Made by a program: the position numbers and the translations under genes
Shown: one piece after another, positions 1-8,800 of the stretch
Layout: each line of letters opens with the position of its first letter
How positions within the stretch are numbered: position 1 is the first letter of the stretch
The notes under the pieces: model-generated
Databases searched by the model: none
Told to the model about the DNA's origin: nothing
What the model saw: the letters and a program-made list of their open reading frames with translations, nothing else
NCBI GenBank assembly: GCA_031255275.1
Contig: JAIRSV010000017.1
Coordinates: 1-29,990 of the forward strand
Length of the DNA: 29,990 bases
Direction: 5' to 3'
Origin: Proteiniphilum sp.
GTDB taxonomy: Bacteria; Bacteroidota; Bacteroidia; Bacteroidales; Dysgonomonadaceae

Positions 1-63
1 GTTCCGGGTAATTACTTTAAAGTTTCCGGTAACTACTTTAGAGTTCCCGGTAATCACCTTATC
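1..63. repeat. 21-bp-period tandem repeat, about 3 units, cut by window edge
   Basis: Three consecutive 21-bp units start at positions 1, 22 and 43. Each begins GTT(C/T)CC and carries a GGTAA(T/C)TAC-like core. The units differ at several positions but keep the 21-bp register exactly. The array may continue to the left of the window. Read on the minus strand it gives heptads of the form G-N-(F/S)-K-V-x-T. No convincing gene covers it. It belongs with the 21-bp arrays at 2128, 4152 and 17253. Confidence 0.7.
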
Positions 64-136
64 AGTGGAAAATGGAGAGTTGAAAGTTGAAAATGCAGGC
101 AGAAGTAAAGAAGTAAAGAAGCGGAGAAGCGGAGAA

Positions 137-170
137 AACCGGCTCGGGCGTTCCCCGAGCTGGTTGTTTT
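137..170 (+). terminator. Strong GC-rich hairpin followed by T-run (rho-independent terminator / dispersed hairpin repeat)
   Basis: Positions 137-148 pair with 154-165: a 12-bp stem AACCGGCTCGGG / CCCGAGCTGGTT with one G-U pair and loop CGTTC. The stem is followed by GTTTTT, so it has terminator form for plus-strand transcripts entering from the left edge. The same CTCGGG...CCCGAGCTGGTT hairpin recurs in the inverted pair at 16909-16966 and 17146-17203, so it is also a member of a dispersed family. The stretch just before it (about 105-136) is made of 8-bp direct repeats (AAGTAAAG twice, then AAGCGGAG twice). The stretch after it (178-196) shares CACATCATCACATAGCCA with 17024-17042. Confidence 0.6.
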
Positions 171-272
171 TGTGGGTCACATCATCACATAGCCACATTA
201 AATTGAGCATCCGTCCCCCTGTCGACAGAAGCGCCGGATAACGCGAGCGCAGCGAACGACGGAATAAATTCG

Positions 273-280
273 TATCTTTG
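273..280 (+). promoter_or_regulatory. Candidate Bacteroidota -7 promoter element for the thioesterase gene
   Basis: TATCTTTG fits the Bacteroidota -7 consensus TAnnTTTG. It lies 30 bp before the thioesterase start, predicting a short leader of about 25 nt. No good TTG/TTTG -33 element is visible 19-21 bp upstream, so the call rests on the -7 box and its position. Confidence 0.45.
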
Positions 281-310
281 GCCCTTTAGAGAAAATGAAA
301 AGCTATAAAT

Positions 311-1066
311 ATGGGAGTGAAGAAAAAGTACATTTACGATATAAGAGCGCACGACGTAGACTTCCGTCGCAGAGTTTCGTTACGCTCACTCACCGGCCTG
401 CTGCTGCTGACGGCAGGCAGGAACGCCGACGAAAACGGATTCGGCCTGCTGGAACTGCAAACGGAACATTATACATGGGTACTGTCTCGTCTGGCCGTCG
501 AAATGGAACGGTTTCCCACGGAGGAAGACACCCTCTCGGTGGAAACCTGGATCGAACATGTGGGAATGGCATTCACCTCCCGCAACTTCCGTATGACGGA
601 CGGCTCGGGGACGGTGATCGGCCATGCCGCCTCGTCGTGGGCCATGATCGACATGCGCACGCGCCGCAGCGTGCGACTGGACACCATACCCTCCATGCAG
701 CACTTCGTCGTACCCGAAGGCACGCCGGCAGGCGAACCGGTCAGGATCGGCGACACGGAGGGAGAAACGGCCAACAGCTTCACGGTGAAATACAGCGATA
801 TAGATATTAACGGCCATGTCAACAGCATGAATTACGTGCAATGGCTGTCAGACTGCTTCCCGCTCGACTTTTACCGGACACACCACATCCGCCGCTTCGA
901 AATCAACTTCCTGAAAGAGATTACCTGCGGCGACAGCGGCACGGTACGCCGCCGGATGACGGCGCCGGACGATTACCTCTTCCGGATTGAAACACAGGAG
1001 AAAGGCATTGCCTGCCGGGCACGCATCCTGTTTAAAGAAGCTCCGCAAATTAATGTGGCAATGTGA
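311..1066 (+). CDS. Acyl-ACP thioesterase (FatA/FatB-like family)
   Basis: This 251-residue protein matches the bacterial acyl-ACP thioesterase family (PF01643, double hotdog fold). The family releases free fatty acids from acyl-ACP in the cytoplasm, ending fatty-acid synthesis. The first hotdog begins with the Y-x-I-R-x-x-D-V-D-F-x-x-R pattern (residues 8-20). The second contains the active-site segment D-I-N-G-H-V-N (165-171), where N167 and H169 match the conserved catalytic Asn and His; the nearby W178 is also typical. The length is normal for bacterial members. The ATG at 311 gives the family-like N terminus and lies 30 bp after a TAnnTTTG box. The gene stands alone and converges on the YD-repeat gene. 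Chain-length specificity cannot be read from the sequence. Confidence 0.88.
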   Translation: MGVKKKYIYDIRAHDVDFRRRVSLRSLTGLLLLTAGRNADENGFGLLELQTEHYTWVLSRLAVEMERFPTEEDTLSVETWIEHVGMAFTSRNFRMTDGSGTVIGHAASSWAMIDMRTRRSVRLDTIPSMQHFVVPEGTPAGEPVRIGDTEGETANSFTVKYSDIDINGHVNSMNYVQWLSDCFPLDFYRTHHIRRFEINFLKEITCGDSGTVRRRMTAPDDYLFRIETQEKGIACRARILFKEAPQINVAM

Positions 1067-1141
1067 TAATTAGCCAATATGCCAATGAACCGATATGTCA
1101 ATTATTATAAGAAAGAGAGAGTTGTCACGCATTGAAACAGC

Positions 1142-1166
1142 GCCGGGGCAGAGAGATATACCCGGC
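1142..1166 (-). terminator. Hairpin between convergent genes, possible terminator
   Basis: GCCGGG (1142-1147) pairs with CCCGGC (1161-1166) over a 13-nt loop, directly after the stop codon of the minus-strand YD-repeat gene. There is no long T-run on either side, so termination is an inference from position. Confidence 0.3.
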
Positions 1167-1168
1167 TT

Positions 1169-2020
1169 CTATTCGTAATATTCAATCGTTTGTTCGGAGA
1201 TACTTATAGCAATTCCAGCCTCGTTATAATAGATGCTTTCCGTCCAGTTGCCTTTAAGGTCATATTTGTATTTCCAGCTATAATTATACTTTAACCTGCC
1301 GTCGGATTCATACCCGTTCCATTTGATCCTGTTACCGTTGTCGTCGTATATCCAGGTATATTTCCAGCTATGTTTACTGTTTAACCTGCTGATGATGTTG
1401 CATCCGTTCCATTCGATCCGGTTTCCCTTTTCGTCGTATTTCCAGGTGTGGCTGCTAAATAAACAGTCGTCGGGATCATAAAGATTCTCCTCGATCACGT
1501 ATCCATTGTCATCGTATTTATAAGTATGTTTTTCGTCCAGGCTGCCGTCGAAACCATAGCAGTACCATTCAGTCCGGTTACCACAGTCATCATATTTATA
1601 AGTATACTTATACTTTGACCTGCCGTTGGGGTAACACTCAATTTCCTCAGTCCGGTTTCCATTATCGTCATATTTCCAGGCAGATATGCTTTCCAGGTTG
1701 CCGTTACCGTCATAACATCTCCTTTCGATCGGGTTTCCGCCGTCATCGTATACCCGGATATATTTCCTGACAAGTTTGCTCTTGAACCTGTCGACAGGGT
1801 CATACATACTCGATTCCGTTATGTAACCTTTAAGGTCATACTGGTGTGATTTGTCGTATAAGAGCTCACCTTTGTCCGGTTCGCCGGATTTATATACTGC
1901 AGCATATCCCGTTTCGTGCAGGCTTTTTACGTTGCCCTTCAGTCTGTCATCTTCCCTGACAGGTTGTGCATATGCGCCTGCAAAGGCACACAGCATGAAA
2001 ATTGTGAAAATCCTTTTCAT
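1169..2020 (-). CDS. Secreted YD-repeat (RHS-like) protein
   Basis: This 283-residue protein has a clear Sec signal peptide (residues 1-18, ending A-Y-A before Q19). The rest is a repeat protein. A Y-D-x-x-G-(N/Y) motif occurs eight times, at about residues 61, 91, 117, 143, 169, 195, 225 and 253. The spacing is mostly 26 residues, with longer gaps at the ends. These resemble the YD/RHS repeats of beta-strand shells, but the protein lacks the RHS core (the P-x-G-x-x-D-P-x-G box) and has no toxin C-terminus. It is therefore a small relative, probably periplasmic or surface located. Aromatic residues (W, Y) recur between motifs. It appears monocistronic. Its function is unknown; carbohydrate or surface binding is only a guess. 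Confidence 0.75.
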   Translation of the reverse strand: MKRIFTIFMLCAFAGAYAQPVREDDRLKGNVKSLHETGYAAVYKSGEPDKGELLYDKSHQYDLKGYITESSMYDPVDRFKSKLVRKYIRVYDDGGNPIERRCYDGNGNLESISAWKYDDNGNRTEEIECYPNGRSKYKYTYKYDDCGNRTEWYCYGFDGSLDEKHTYKYDDNGYVIEENLYDPDDCLFSSHTWKYDEKGNRIEWNGCNIISRLNSKHSWKYTWIYDDNGNRIKWNGYESDGRLKYNYSWKYKYDLKGNWTESIYYNEAGIAISISEQTIEYYE

Positions 2021-2127
2021 CTAATCGTTTATTCTATACTGTTTGATTTGTGCAGGAAGCAAGCGTTAGCGCTCTGCGGTACTATTGCGGTATGGATTTC
2101 GCTCCAGTGGCCTTTTTCGCAGGGAAT

Positions 2128-2364
2128 CTTCCCGTTTGCGTCGGGACCCTTCCCGTTTGCGTCGGGACCTTTCCCAAAGGCGTCGGGACCCTTCCCAAAG
2201 ACGTCGGGACCCTTCCCAATGGCGTCGGGACCCTTCCCAATGGCGTCGGGACCCTTCCCAAAGGCGTCGGGACCCTTCCCAAAGGCGTCGGGACCCTTCC
2301 CGAAGGCGTCGGGACCCTTCCCAAAGACGTCGGGACCCTTCCCAATGGCGTCGGGACCCTTCCC
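2128..2364. repeat. 21-bp tandem repeat array, 11 full units plus partial
   Basis: Eleven contiguous units run from 2128 to 2358 with the form (C/T)TTCCC-nnn-nnC-GTCGGGACC, followed by a partial unit. Only the block after TTCCC varies (GTTTGC, AAAGGC, AAAGAC, AATGGC, GAAGGC); the GTCGGGACC core is invariant. Because 21 is a multiple of 3, several frames stay open on both strands, but no frame has a convincing start or homology. On the minus strand the heptad reads G-K-G-P-D-(A/V)-(F/I/N). There are no spacers, so this is not CRISPR. It lies about 100 bp upstream of the YD-repeat gene start. Confidence 0.92.
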
Positions 2365-2725
2365 GAAAAGTTTCCGGAACAAAAAAAAATACTGTTTTGT
2401 ATTCGCGCTTCCAGTCTGTCAGGAGATATAAAACTGATAAAATTTCCGTTTTATGTATTTGAGACCGGTTATTTTAAATACTGAGTTAAAATAAATTTCG
2501 CGATTGATAAAAACTGCGGCAAATATAAACAGGTTTTTATATACAGTGAAAATTCAATGATGAATTATTTAGCGCAGGTACCCCGGGGCGTTGCTGCCGC
2601 GCTGGGTTATAAAAGGCTTTCAACCTTACCCCTGCTGTCACCACTTCACCTCTTCGCCTCTTCACTTCTAAAAAAACATTTTCAATTTGCCACTTTCAAT
2701 TTTCAATTGAATTTCCACATTAGCA
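2365..2725. other. AT-rich intergenic stretch with a REP-like dispersed segment
   Basis: No gene is evident. Positions 2571-2625 hold an imperfect palindromic segment: AGCGC...GCGCT arms around CCCCGGGG, then GGTTATAAAAGGCTTTCAACCTT with its own AAGG/CCTT arms. From memory it resembles short dispersed intergenic repeats of Bacteroidales that give spurious ORFs reading like L-A-Q-x-x-G-V-A-x-A-L-G-Y. Positions 2640-2715 are low-complexity, with repeated CACTTCACCTCTTC and CAATTTTCAATT-like words. A copy-number search in the host genome would settle whether it is a repeat. Confidence 0.4.
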
Positions 2726-3325
2726 TTAGTTTTTCCCCCCGAAGTCGAAAGTCACCGGGATGGCCACGGGCGATTTGAGCAGTGTGCTGCCCACCGAAAA
2801 TTTAGGCCACAGCTTCACCGTTACGGAAGTCTTGTTGTGCGTGATGCCGAGAAAGTCACTCATCTCGCTGCTGACCCGCTGCCGGGAGTAGCGGGCAATC
2901 AGCCCCTTGAGGTCTACGCTGACGGGGATGGGAAGTATCGCGGTTTCGCCCGGCCCGATGCTGACGGGGCTTTCCATCTTACCCTCCACCAGGTCCATCT
3001 CGTTGATCTGGATAACGTAGTCCAGCGCGCCGATAAAACCAGTCATCTTGTTCGGGTTCGTCACGTTCAGGTTGAGCGTCATGCTGAGCGGAATGCTTTG
3101 CGAGGAAAAACCTCCCCCGGCAAGCACGGTAGCCAGCGAAACGAGCTTCGAGGCCGGAATGGCCGACGCGTTACCCAGGCCGATGCCGGCCAGCTCGATG
3201 TTGGATAACGAATGGAAACGATACTCGCCATGGGTGAGTAACTGGTAAGTCCCCCCCAGATTGTTCACAACATCGCAGCTGCAAAACAGGAGGAGCGTAC
3301 TGAGGAACAGAATTTTCTTCTTCAT
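2726..3325 (-). CDS. LEA type 2-like (WHy domain) lipoprotein
   Basis: This 199-residue protein has a lipoprotein signal: K-K-K start, hydrophobic core L6-F14, then C-S-C with the probable lipidated Cys at residue 17. The mature part resembles LEA_2/WHy beta-sandwich proteins. The hallmark is the strand L-N-L-N-V-T-N-P-N (84-92), followed by a G-x-x-x-A-L-D-Y strand and a P-V-S-I-G-P-G-E turn. Bacteroidales genomes often carry such small lipoproteins; they are presumed envelope proteins of unknown role. It starts 19 bp after the stop of the Smr gene on the same strand, so the two are probably co-transcribed. The family assignment is from motif recognition and is moderately certain; a specific function cannot be given. 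Confidence 0.7.
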   Translation of the reverse strand: MKKKILFLSTLLLFCSCDVVNNLGGTYQLLTHGEYRFHSLSNIELAGIGLGNASAIPASKLVSLATVLAGGGFSSQSIPLSMTLNLNVTNPNKMTGFIGALDYVIQINEMDLVEGKMESPVSIGPGETAILPIPVSVDLKGLIARYSRQRVSSEMSDFLGITHNKTSVTVKLWPKFSVGSTLLKSPVAIPVTFDFGGKN

Positions 3326-3344
3326 AACAAATTAATAATAAAAT

Positions 3345-4418
3345 TTATTTTACGGTTACCAGGGTCGCACCGTAGCCGTATTCACGAAAAGAGGCGTCCT
3401 GATAGAGACATTTGGGATAATTCTTTTTCAATTTTTCAATGATAGCTTTTCTCAAAATACCGTCACCCTTTCCGTGGATAAATATTATCCTGTCCCCCCG
3501 GCGGTGACGGTGTGCATCCATCACCTCGCGGAACTTGTCCAGCTGGTATTCCAGAATATCGGCACTCTCCATGCCTGCCGTGCTGTCAAGCAGCTCCCCG
3601 ATGTGCAAATCCACCTCAGTCACCGCCCCCGGCACCTTCCCGGCCTTCTCCGTCCGCACATTCCGCGGACGGGTATCCGTCACTCTTTTCGCGCCCATCG
3701 CCCGGCTCAGGTCGTCAGCGTCAATCCGAAGTTCCCCCTCCGGCACATCATTTCGCATGATGAAGCAGATAAGCGCATCTTCGTCAAAATAGTCATTCTC
3801 CCGGAAACTGTGCAGCTTGAAAAACTTCACCGCATCCAGATGCAGATCCACCGAACAGGGACTTTTCATGCTGAACGGCTTGTGCCGCTTGAACGGAATG
3901 AACTGTACCGTGATATTTTCGATCGCGTCGAGATCACTCTTCCCGACCTCCTCCAGAAAAATCCGGGTATTAGGTTCAACCGTCCCGCTGCAGCGGACTC
4001 TCAGCAAATCTCCCTCCCGGCTCATACAGGTAAAGAATAGACAGTAATTGCTGTCATTCACAAAATAGCACTCATACGCGGTAGACGACAACCTTTTCAC
4101 GTCCAGCGGAAGCCACGCCAGACAGGCCGTAATCCTTTCACCCTCCGGAGTCTCCTCCGGCCGGTCACCCTCTCCGGACGGCGAAACCATCTCTTCAGCC
4201 GGAAGACCCTTTCCCCCGGCCGGCGAAACTTTTCCCTCCGCCGGCGAAACCTTCCCCACGGCCGGTTTCACCACAATACATTCCGAGATGAGCACAGGAA
4301 CGTCAAAGCCATACTCATCCTCCACAATCACCGTATGCCTGTTCGGGAAGCCCTTCACAACACCGCCCCCCACCGTGTTGAGGAAACGTACCGTATCACC
4401 TGTCGACAGATTATTCAT
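3345..4418 (-). CDS. DUF2027/Smr domain protein (MutS2 C-terminal-like)
   Basis: This 357-residue protein begins with a small beta domain of the DUF2027 type (residues 1-50: G-D-x-V-R-F-L-N...G-x-V). A central domain follows at about 95-260. The C-terminal Smr domain (about 266-357) has the D-L-H-I start (270-273) and the H-G-K-G-D-G-I-L-R motif (315-323) that defines the family. Smr domains are DNA or RNA nicking or binding modules; no substrate is established for this group. Residues 55-89 form a low-complexity linker of five heptads built on G-K-V-S-P-A-(E/G). This matches the period of the 21-bp intergenic arrays and looks like a repeat expansion tolerated between domains. It is probably the first gene of a two-gene unit with the LEA2-like lipoprotein. 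Confidence 0.85.
   Translation of the reverse strand: MNNLSTGDTVRFLNTVGGGVVKGFPNRHTVIVEDEYGFDVPVLISECIVVKPAVGKVSPAEGKVSPAGGKGLPAEEMVSPSGEGDRPEETPEGERITACLAWLPLDVKRLSSTAYECYFVNDSNYCLFFTCMSREGDLLRVRCSGTVEPNTRIFLEEVGKSDLDAIENITVQFIPFKRHKPFSMKSPCSVDLHLDAVKFFKLHSFRENDYFDEDALICFIMRNDVPEGELRIDADDLSRAMGAKRVTDTRPRNVRTEKAGKVPGAVTEVDLHIGELLDSTAGMESADILEYQLDKFREVMDAHRHRRGDRIIFIHGKGDGILRKAIIEKLKKNYPKCLYQDASFREYGYGATLVTVK
4152..4256 (-). repeat. In-frame 21-bp/heptad repeat inside the Smr gene
   Basis: Five heptads (residues 55-89) read GKVSPAE, GKVSPAG, GKGLPAE, EMVSPSG and EGDRPEE. The first three are clearly related at DNA level (GGnAA(A/G)G(T/G)T start, CCGGC core) and the last two are diverged. The 21-bp period and Gly-Lys start match the minus-strand reading of the array at 2128-2364. 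The segment sits between the N-terminal DUF2027 domain and the central domain. Confidence 0.7.
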
Positions 4419-4464
4419 TATATACTAAGGCTGGGGTATTTCACTTGTTTTGATTACAACCATC

Positions 4465-4494
4465 TTGTTTGTGTTGCAAAGTTGACTAATTTTG
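4465..4494 (+). promoter_or_regulatory. Bacteroidota-type promoter for queA-tamB-tamL
   Basis: TTG (4465-4467), a 19-bp spacer and TAATTTTG (4487-4494) match the TTG-N19-TAnnTTTG consensus of the Bacteroidota housekeeping sigma factor. Transcription would start near 4500, leaving a leader of about 45 nt before queA. The promoter sits in the divergent gap between the Smr gene and queA. Confidence 0.7.
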
Positions 4495-4546
4495 CGGAAT
4501 AAAATCATTAATTATTACGAAAAATCGTGTTTATAGCAGTGAAAAA

Positions 4547-5785
4547 ATGAAAAATGAAAAAGCCCGGCAACAACCCGCCTCCCGATACGATTACGCCCTC
4601 CCCGACGACAGAATAGCGAAATATCCCCTGCCACAGCGAAATGCCTCCAGACTCCTGCTCTATGACGGCACCCGGATCGCCTCCACCCGCTTCGACCACC
4701 TCCCCCGGCTGCTCCCCGAAGGAAGCCTGCTACTCTTCAACAATACCCGAGTAATCCATGCCCGACTGCCGTTTCGCCGGACAACCGGGGCACAGATCGA
4801 AATATTCTGCCTCTCGCCGCACCACCCGTCCGACTATGCCGAAAACTTTCAGCAGCGAAGCCGGAGCACCTGGCGCTGCATGATCGGAAACGCCCGGCGA
4901 TGGAAAGAAGAACCTCTGCTCATGCAGGTTCCCGTGAAGGGCGGCACAGTGAACCTGAGCGCCGAAAAGGCCGGCCGGGCGGGAAACGACGCGATAATAA
5001 GCTTCACGTGGGATAATCCGGAATACACCTTCTCGGAACTGCTGGAAATCGCCGGGAAACTCCCCGTCCCCCCCTATCTGAACCGTCCCCCGGAAGCAGA
5101 TGACGACGTAACCTATCAAACCGTCTATTCCCGCGCCGAAGGATCCGTCGCCGCACCCACCGCCGGGCTGCACTTCACGGAAGAACTTATGACGCAGCTG
5201 CGCGACAGAGGGATCCGGACGGCCGAAGTCACCCTTCACGTAGGCGCAGGCACATTCAGACCCCTGAAGAGCGAAACCGTCGGCGACCACGAGATGCATA
5301 CCGAATTTATTTCCGTTCCGAAGGAGACCGTCCGGCAGCTGCTGCACCACTCCGGGAAAGTCACCGCAGTGGGAACCACCACCATGCGCACCGCAGAGAG
5401 CCTCTACTATATCGGGAAGAAACTCGGCGCACATCCCGGCCAACCCCTTCCCGAACCGGGCGTCAGCCAGTGGGAACCGTATGACGGTACCGCAGAGATC
5501 ACTCCGCGACAGGCGCTCCGGAATATTCTCGGATACCTCGAAGAGACCGGTCAGGAGAATCTCATCTCGTCCACGCAACTGATGATAGTCCCCGGCTATG
5601 AGTTTCATTATCCCGACGCCATCATCACCAACTTCCATCAGCCCCGCAGTACCCTGCTGCTGCTCATTTCGGCATTCGTGGGCGATGACTGGCGCAGGAT
5701 CTACGATTATGCCCTGAAAAACGACTATCGCTTTCTGAGCTACGGAGATAGCTCCCTGCTGTACAAAAAAACTATTTTAGGTTAA
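4547..5785 (+). CDS. queA: S-adenosylmethionine:tRNA ribosyltransferase-isomerase (QueA family)
   Basis: QueA transfers and isomerises the ribosyl part of SAM onto preQ1 in the tRNA wobble position to make epoxyqueuosine. The 412-residue protein carries the family motifs in order: F-N-N-T-R-V (64-69), K-L-P-V-P-P-Y (171-177), G-S-V-A-A-P-T-A-G-L-H-F-T (199-211), H-V-G-A-G-T-F-R-P (231-239), V-G-T-T-T-M-R-T-A-E-S (277-287) and N-F-H-Q-P-R-S-T (364-371). It is longer than typical QueA (about 340-360 residues). The extra length lies mainly in a variable segment around 92-150 and an added loop near 296-315. The canonical family has Leu-Pro-Lys where this has Gln-Pro-Arg in the last motif, so it may be the long Bacteroidota subgroup rather than the standard enzyme. 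The start is at an ATG in an A-rich run; a second ATG follows 7 bp later in another frame. Confidence 0.88.
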   Translation: MKNEKARQQPASRYDYALPDDRIAKYPLPQRNASRLLLYDGTRIASTRFDHLPRLLPEGSLLLFNNTRVIHARLPFRRTTGAQIEIFCLSPHHPSDYAENFQQRSRSTWRCMIGNARRWKEEPLLMQVPVKGGTVNLSAEKAGRAGNDAIISFTWDNPEYTFSELLEIAGKLPVPPYLNRPPEADDDVTYQTVYSRAEGSVAAPTAGLHFTEELMTQLRDRGIRTAEVTLHVGAGTFRPLKSETVGDHEMHTEFISVPKETVRQLLHHSGKVTAVGTTTMRTAESLYYIGKKLGAHPGQPLPEPGVSQWEPYDGTAEITPRQALRNILGYLEETGQENLISSTQLMIVPGYEFHYPDAIITNFHQPRSTLLLLISAFVGDDWRRIYDYALKNDYRFLSYGDSSLLYKKTILG

Positions 5786-5854
5786 AAACATGTGCGGATA
5801 CCCGCCATTGCCCTCTTTTTTTGTATTATTGCATCAGCAAACAGTCATATTTCA

Positions 5855-8800
5855 ATGAGGTTAGTCGCTAAAATTATCCGTATATTCATCATCATCATAA
5901 TAAGTATTGTATTGCTGAATACGGTACTTTTCCTGATCTTCAGCATACCCGCCGTGCAGAAGGGTGCAGCCGGAGCGGCGCTGGAAAAACTCAGACCGAT
6001 AATCGGCACAAAAGTCAACCTTGAGAGCATCCGCATCCTCTTCTTCAATACCGTAGAGCTGGGAGGTATTTACGTGGAAGACCTCCGGCAGGATACGCTG
6101 CTGCACATCGACAGGATAGCCGTCCGCATACACGCACCCGACCTCCTGAGAAGCAGAGTGACGGTCTATAAGGCAAGCATCGAGAACTTCACCGCCGGCA
6201 TACACCGCGCCTCGCCCGACGCCCCCTTCAATTTCCAGTTCATTATCGACGCCTTCGCCGGAGAAGATACCACAAACGTAAAGAAAAACAAAAAGCCGTG
6301 GCGCATCACCGTCAACGAAGCAGTGCTGAAAGACGGAAAGCTCCGGTATAACATCCACTCGCTTCCCGAGACACCGGGAACTTTCAATGTCAACCATATA
6401 GACCTGCGGGACTTCAACTTCAAAGGAAAAGCGGATTTCCTGAGCCTGGAAGACATGCAGGCCGAAATAACCCGGTTCAGCTTTCAGGAAAAAAACGCCG
6501 GCCTTACACTCAACAGTCTGAAAGCCGGCGTAAAAGGCAAGGGAACCCTGCTCACCGGCAGCAGCGCAACCGTCTCCCTCAACGGGTCACGCATCCGGAT
6601 AAAAAACGCATCCTACGATACACAGTCAAAAGCCTTTACCCTCACCGCGGAAAGCAACCTGATCGATCCGCGCGATATAAATATATTTGTACCCCGGTTC
6701 GACCATCTCCACAAGCCGGTAACCTTTTCAGTCAGCGCGGAAGGAGAACTTCCGCAGGCCGTGCTGAACAGCCTTGAATTCCGGTATGGCCCCGATACGG
6801 AACTTAACATATCAGGATCAATCTCCGACTGCAGCGACATCGACAACAGCGAACTGCGCATAAATCTCCGCGATCTGTCCGTTTCGCAGGAAGACCTGCA
6901 AGCGCTGATCCGCATCGGCGCACCCGACTTCACCTCCCCCGACCCGCTGCAGGCAATGGGCGACCTCTCCCTCAGGATGAAAGCCGGCGGACGTCTGAAA
7001 CAGTTTCTTTATGACGGCAGCGTGACCACCGCACAGGGCAATGTGACGCTCAACGGAACCGGACGCATCGGTAACGGATTCGAAAGCCTTCTCTTCGAAG
7101 GCCCCGTAACAGCCGGCAATATAAAAGTGGCAAATATACTGGGAGAAAGCGTCGGGATAGGCAACACCACGATGGGCGCGAATGTAAAACTGTCCATCCG
7201 CGACTCGGCCGTCACCGTGGCTGCTGACGGCCGGATCGAATCAACCTCCTTCAGAGATTACCCCTACGGCAATATCACCTTCGGCGGAGTATACCGCGGC
7301 AATAACGTGACGGCAGAGATTCATTCCGACATGGAGAAAAACAGATTTGATCTCTCCGGCGACATCACATTCGGCGAAGAGATGAAATTCAGCGTGAAAG
7401 CAGATGTAGCACGTCTCGACCTGACCCCTTTCGTCGCAATCAAAAGCTGGAAAGATCCCTTCCTGCAGCTGAATATGGATGGAAACCTGTCAGGCAGTTC
7501 ACCCGACGATCTGACGGGACTGGTGACGATAGACAACATTCTGCTGGGCGACAGTAACTTTTTCTATAATCCCGGCGCAATCTACCTGCAGGCGCTGGCC
7601 GAAGAGGGAAAGGAAAAGAAAATCGAATTTACCTCCTCCTTTCTTGAAGGCGACATCACCGGCGACTACTACTTCTCCACCATCGGCGCAGAACTGATGC
7701 AGTCAATTCATACCCATCTTCCCTCCGTGATCGTAGAGAAGAGCCGACAGCAGCCGCAGCCCGAAACCGGCAAAAACAACTTCCGGTTCAATATCCGGCT
7801 TCAGAACACGGAAGATCTCTCATACGCCCTCTCGTTACCGTTCTATAACGTGGAACCGGCCACCATCAACGGTCGCGTAAACATGGCCGCCGGCGAATCG
7901 CTGCGGATTGACGCACACCTTCCCCGCGTAATGATCGGGAGTAACGACATCCGGGAGACAAGGGCGAACCTGCATAACCGCGCGTCGGGACTGGCGGCGG
8001 ATGTGAATACCTACCTCGTGCAGAACAGCGGACACATCAATGTGAAACTGAACAGCGACGCAGCGTCAGACTCGGTGAGCAACCACCTCTCGTTCAATCT
8101 CCAACAGATCAATACCCGTACCGACGGAGAACTGCTGATCACAGCCGGATTCTTGCGTGACGGTGAAGACCGGATGGGCGCGAATATCCGCATCCCCCCG
8201 GCCAGGATCGTCTTCAACAGCAAGCGATTCGACTTCAGCGATGCCGCCATTATCTATCGGAAAGACCGCATAGCCATATCCAACTTCAGAATACGCGAAG
8301 ACAACATGCTCCTGCTGGGGATAGACGGAGTAGCGTCCAAAAGCGAAGCCGACAATATACGCATCTATTTCAGCAATACGGAAATGGCAAATATCCTCAG
8401 TGCATTTAACGTCTCCGATTTTACCGGCTCCGTTAACGGCGAAATTTATGTACGGCAGGCGCTGGACAACCCGATGATCCGTACCGAGAAACTCCGGGTA
8501 GAAAATATTACGCTGCAGGGCGACACCATCGGCACGCTGCGGGTCGATGGCGACTGGGACAATCACCTGTCCGGATTCAAACTGAACGCCTGGCTTGAGA
8601 AAGGAGAAAAGCGCAGCCTCGACGTCAAAGGATATATACCCACGGGCGACGGCAGTCCGTTTCCAATGAACATAGATCTCAGGATCGCCGATTTTGATCT
8701 GAAAGCTGTCCGGCCGCTCACGGCCGATCTCTTCAGCGAACTGAACGGACGCCTGAACTCCCAGATACGTGTAACCGGAACTTTCGCCGAACCGATAACC

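Noticed and set aside
2128..2364. CRISPR array
   Set aside because: Units are directly adjacent with no spacers, are only 21 bp long, and no cas genes are present.
2029..2382. Minus-strand open frame of G-K-G-P-D-A heptads, and overlapping plus-strand frames, across the 2128-2364 array
   Set aside because: A 21-bp period leaves all frames open without selection. There is no ribosome-binding site, no start context and no domain outside the repeat.
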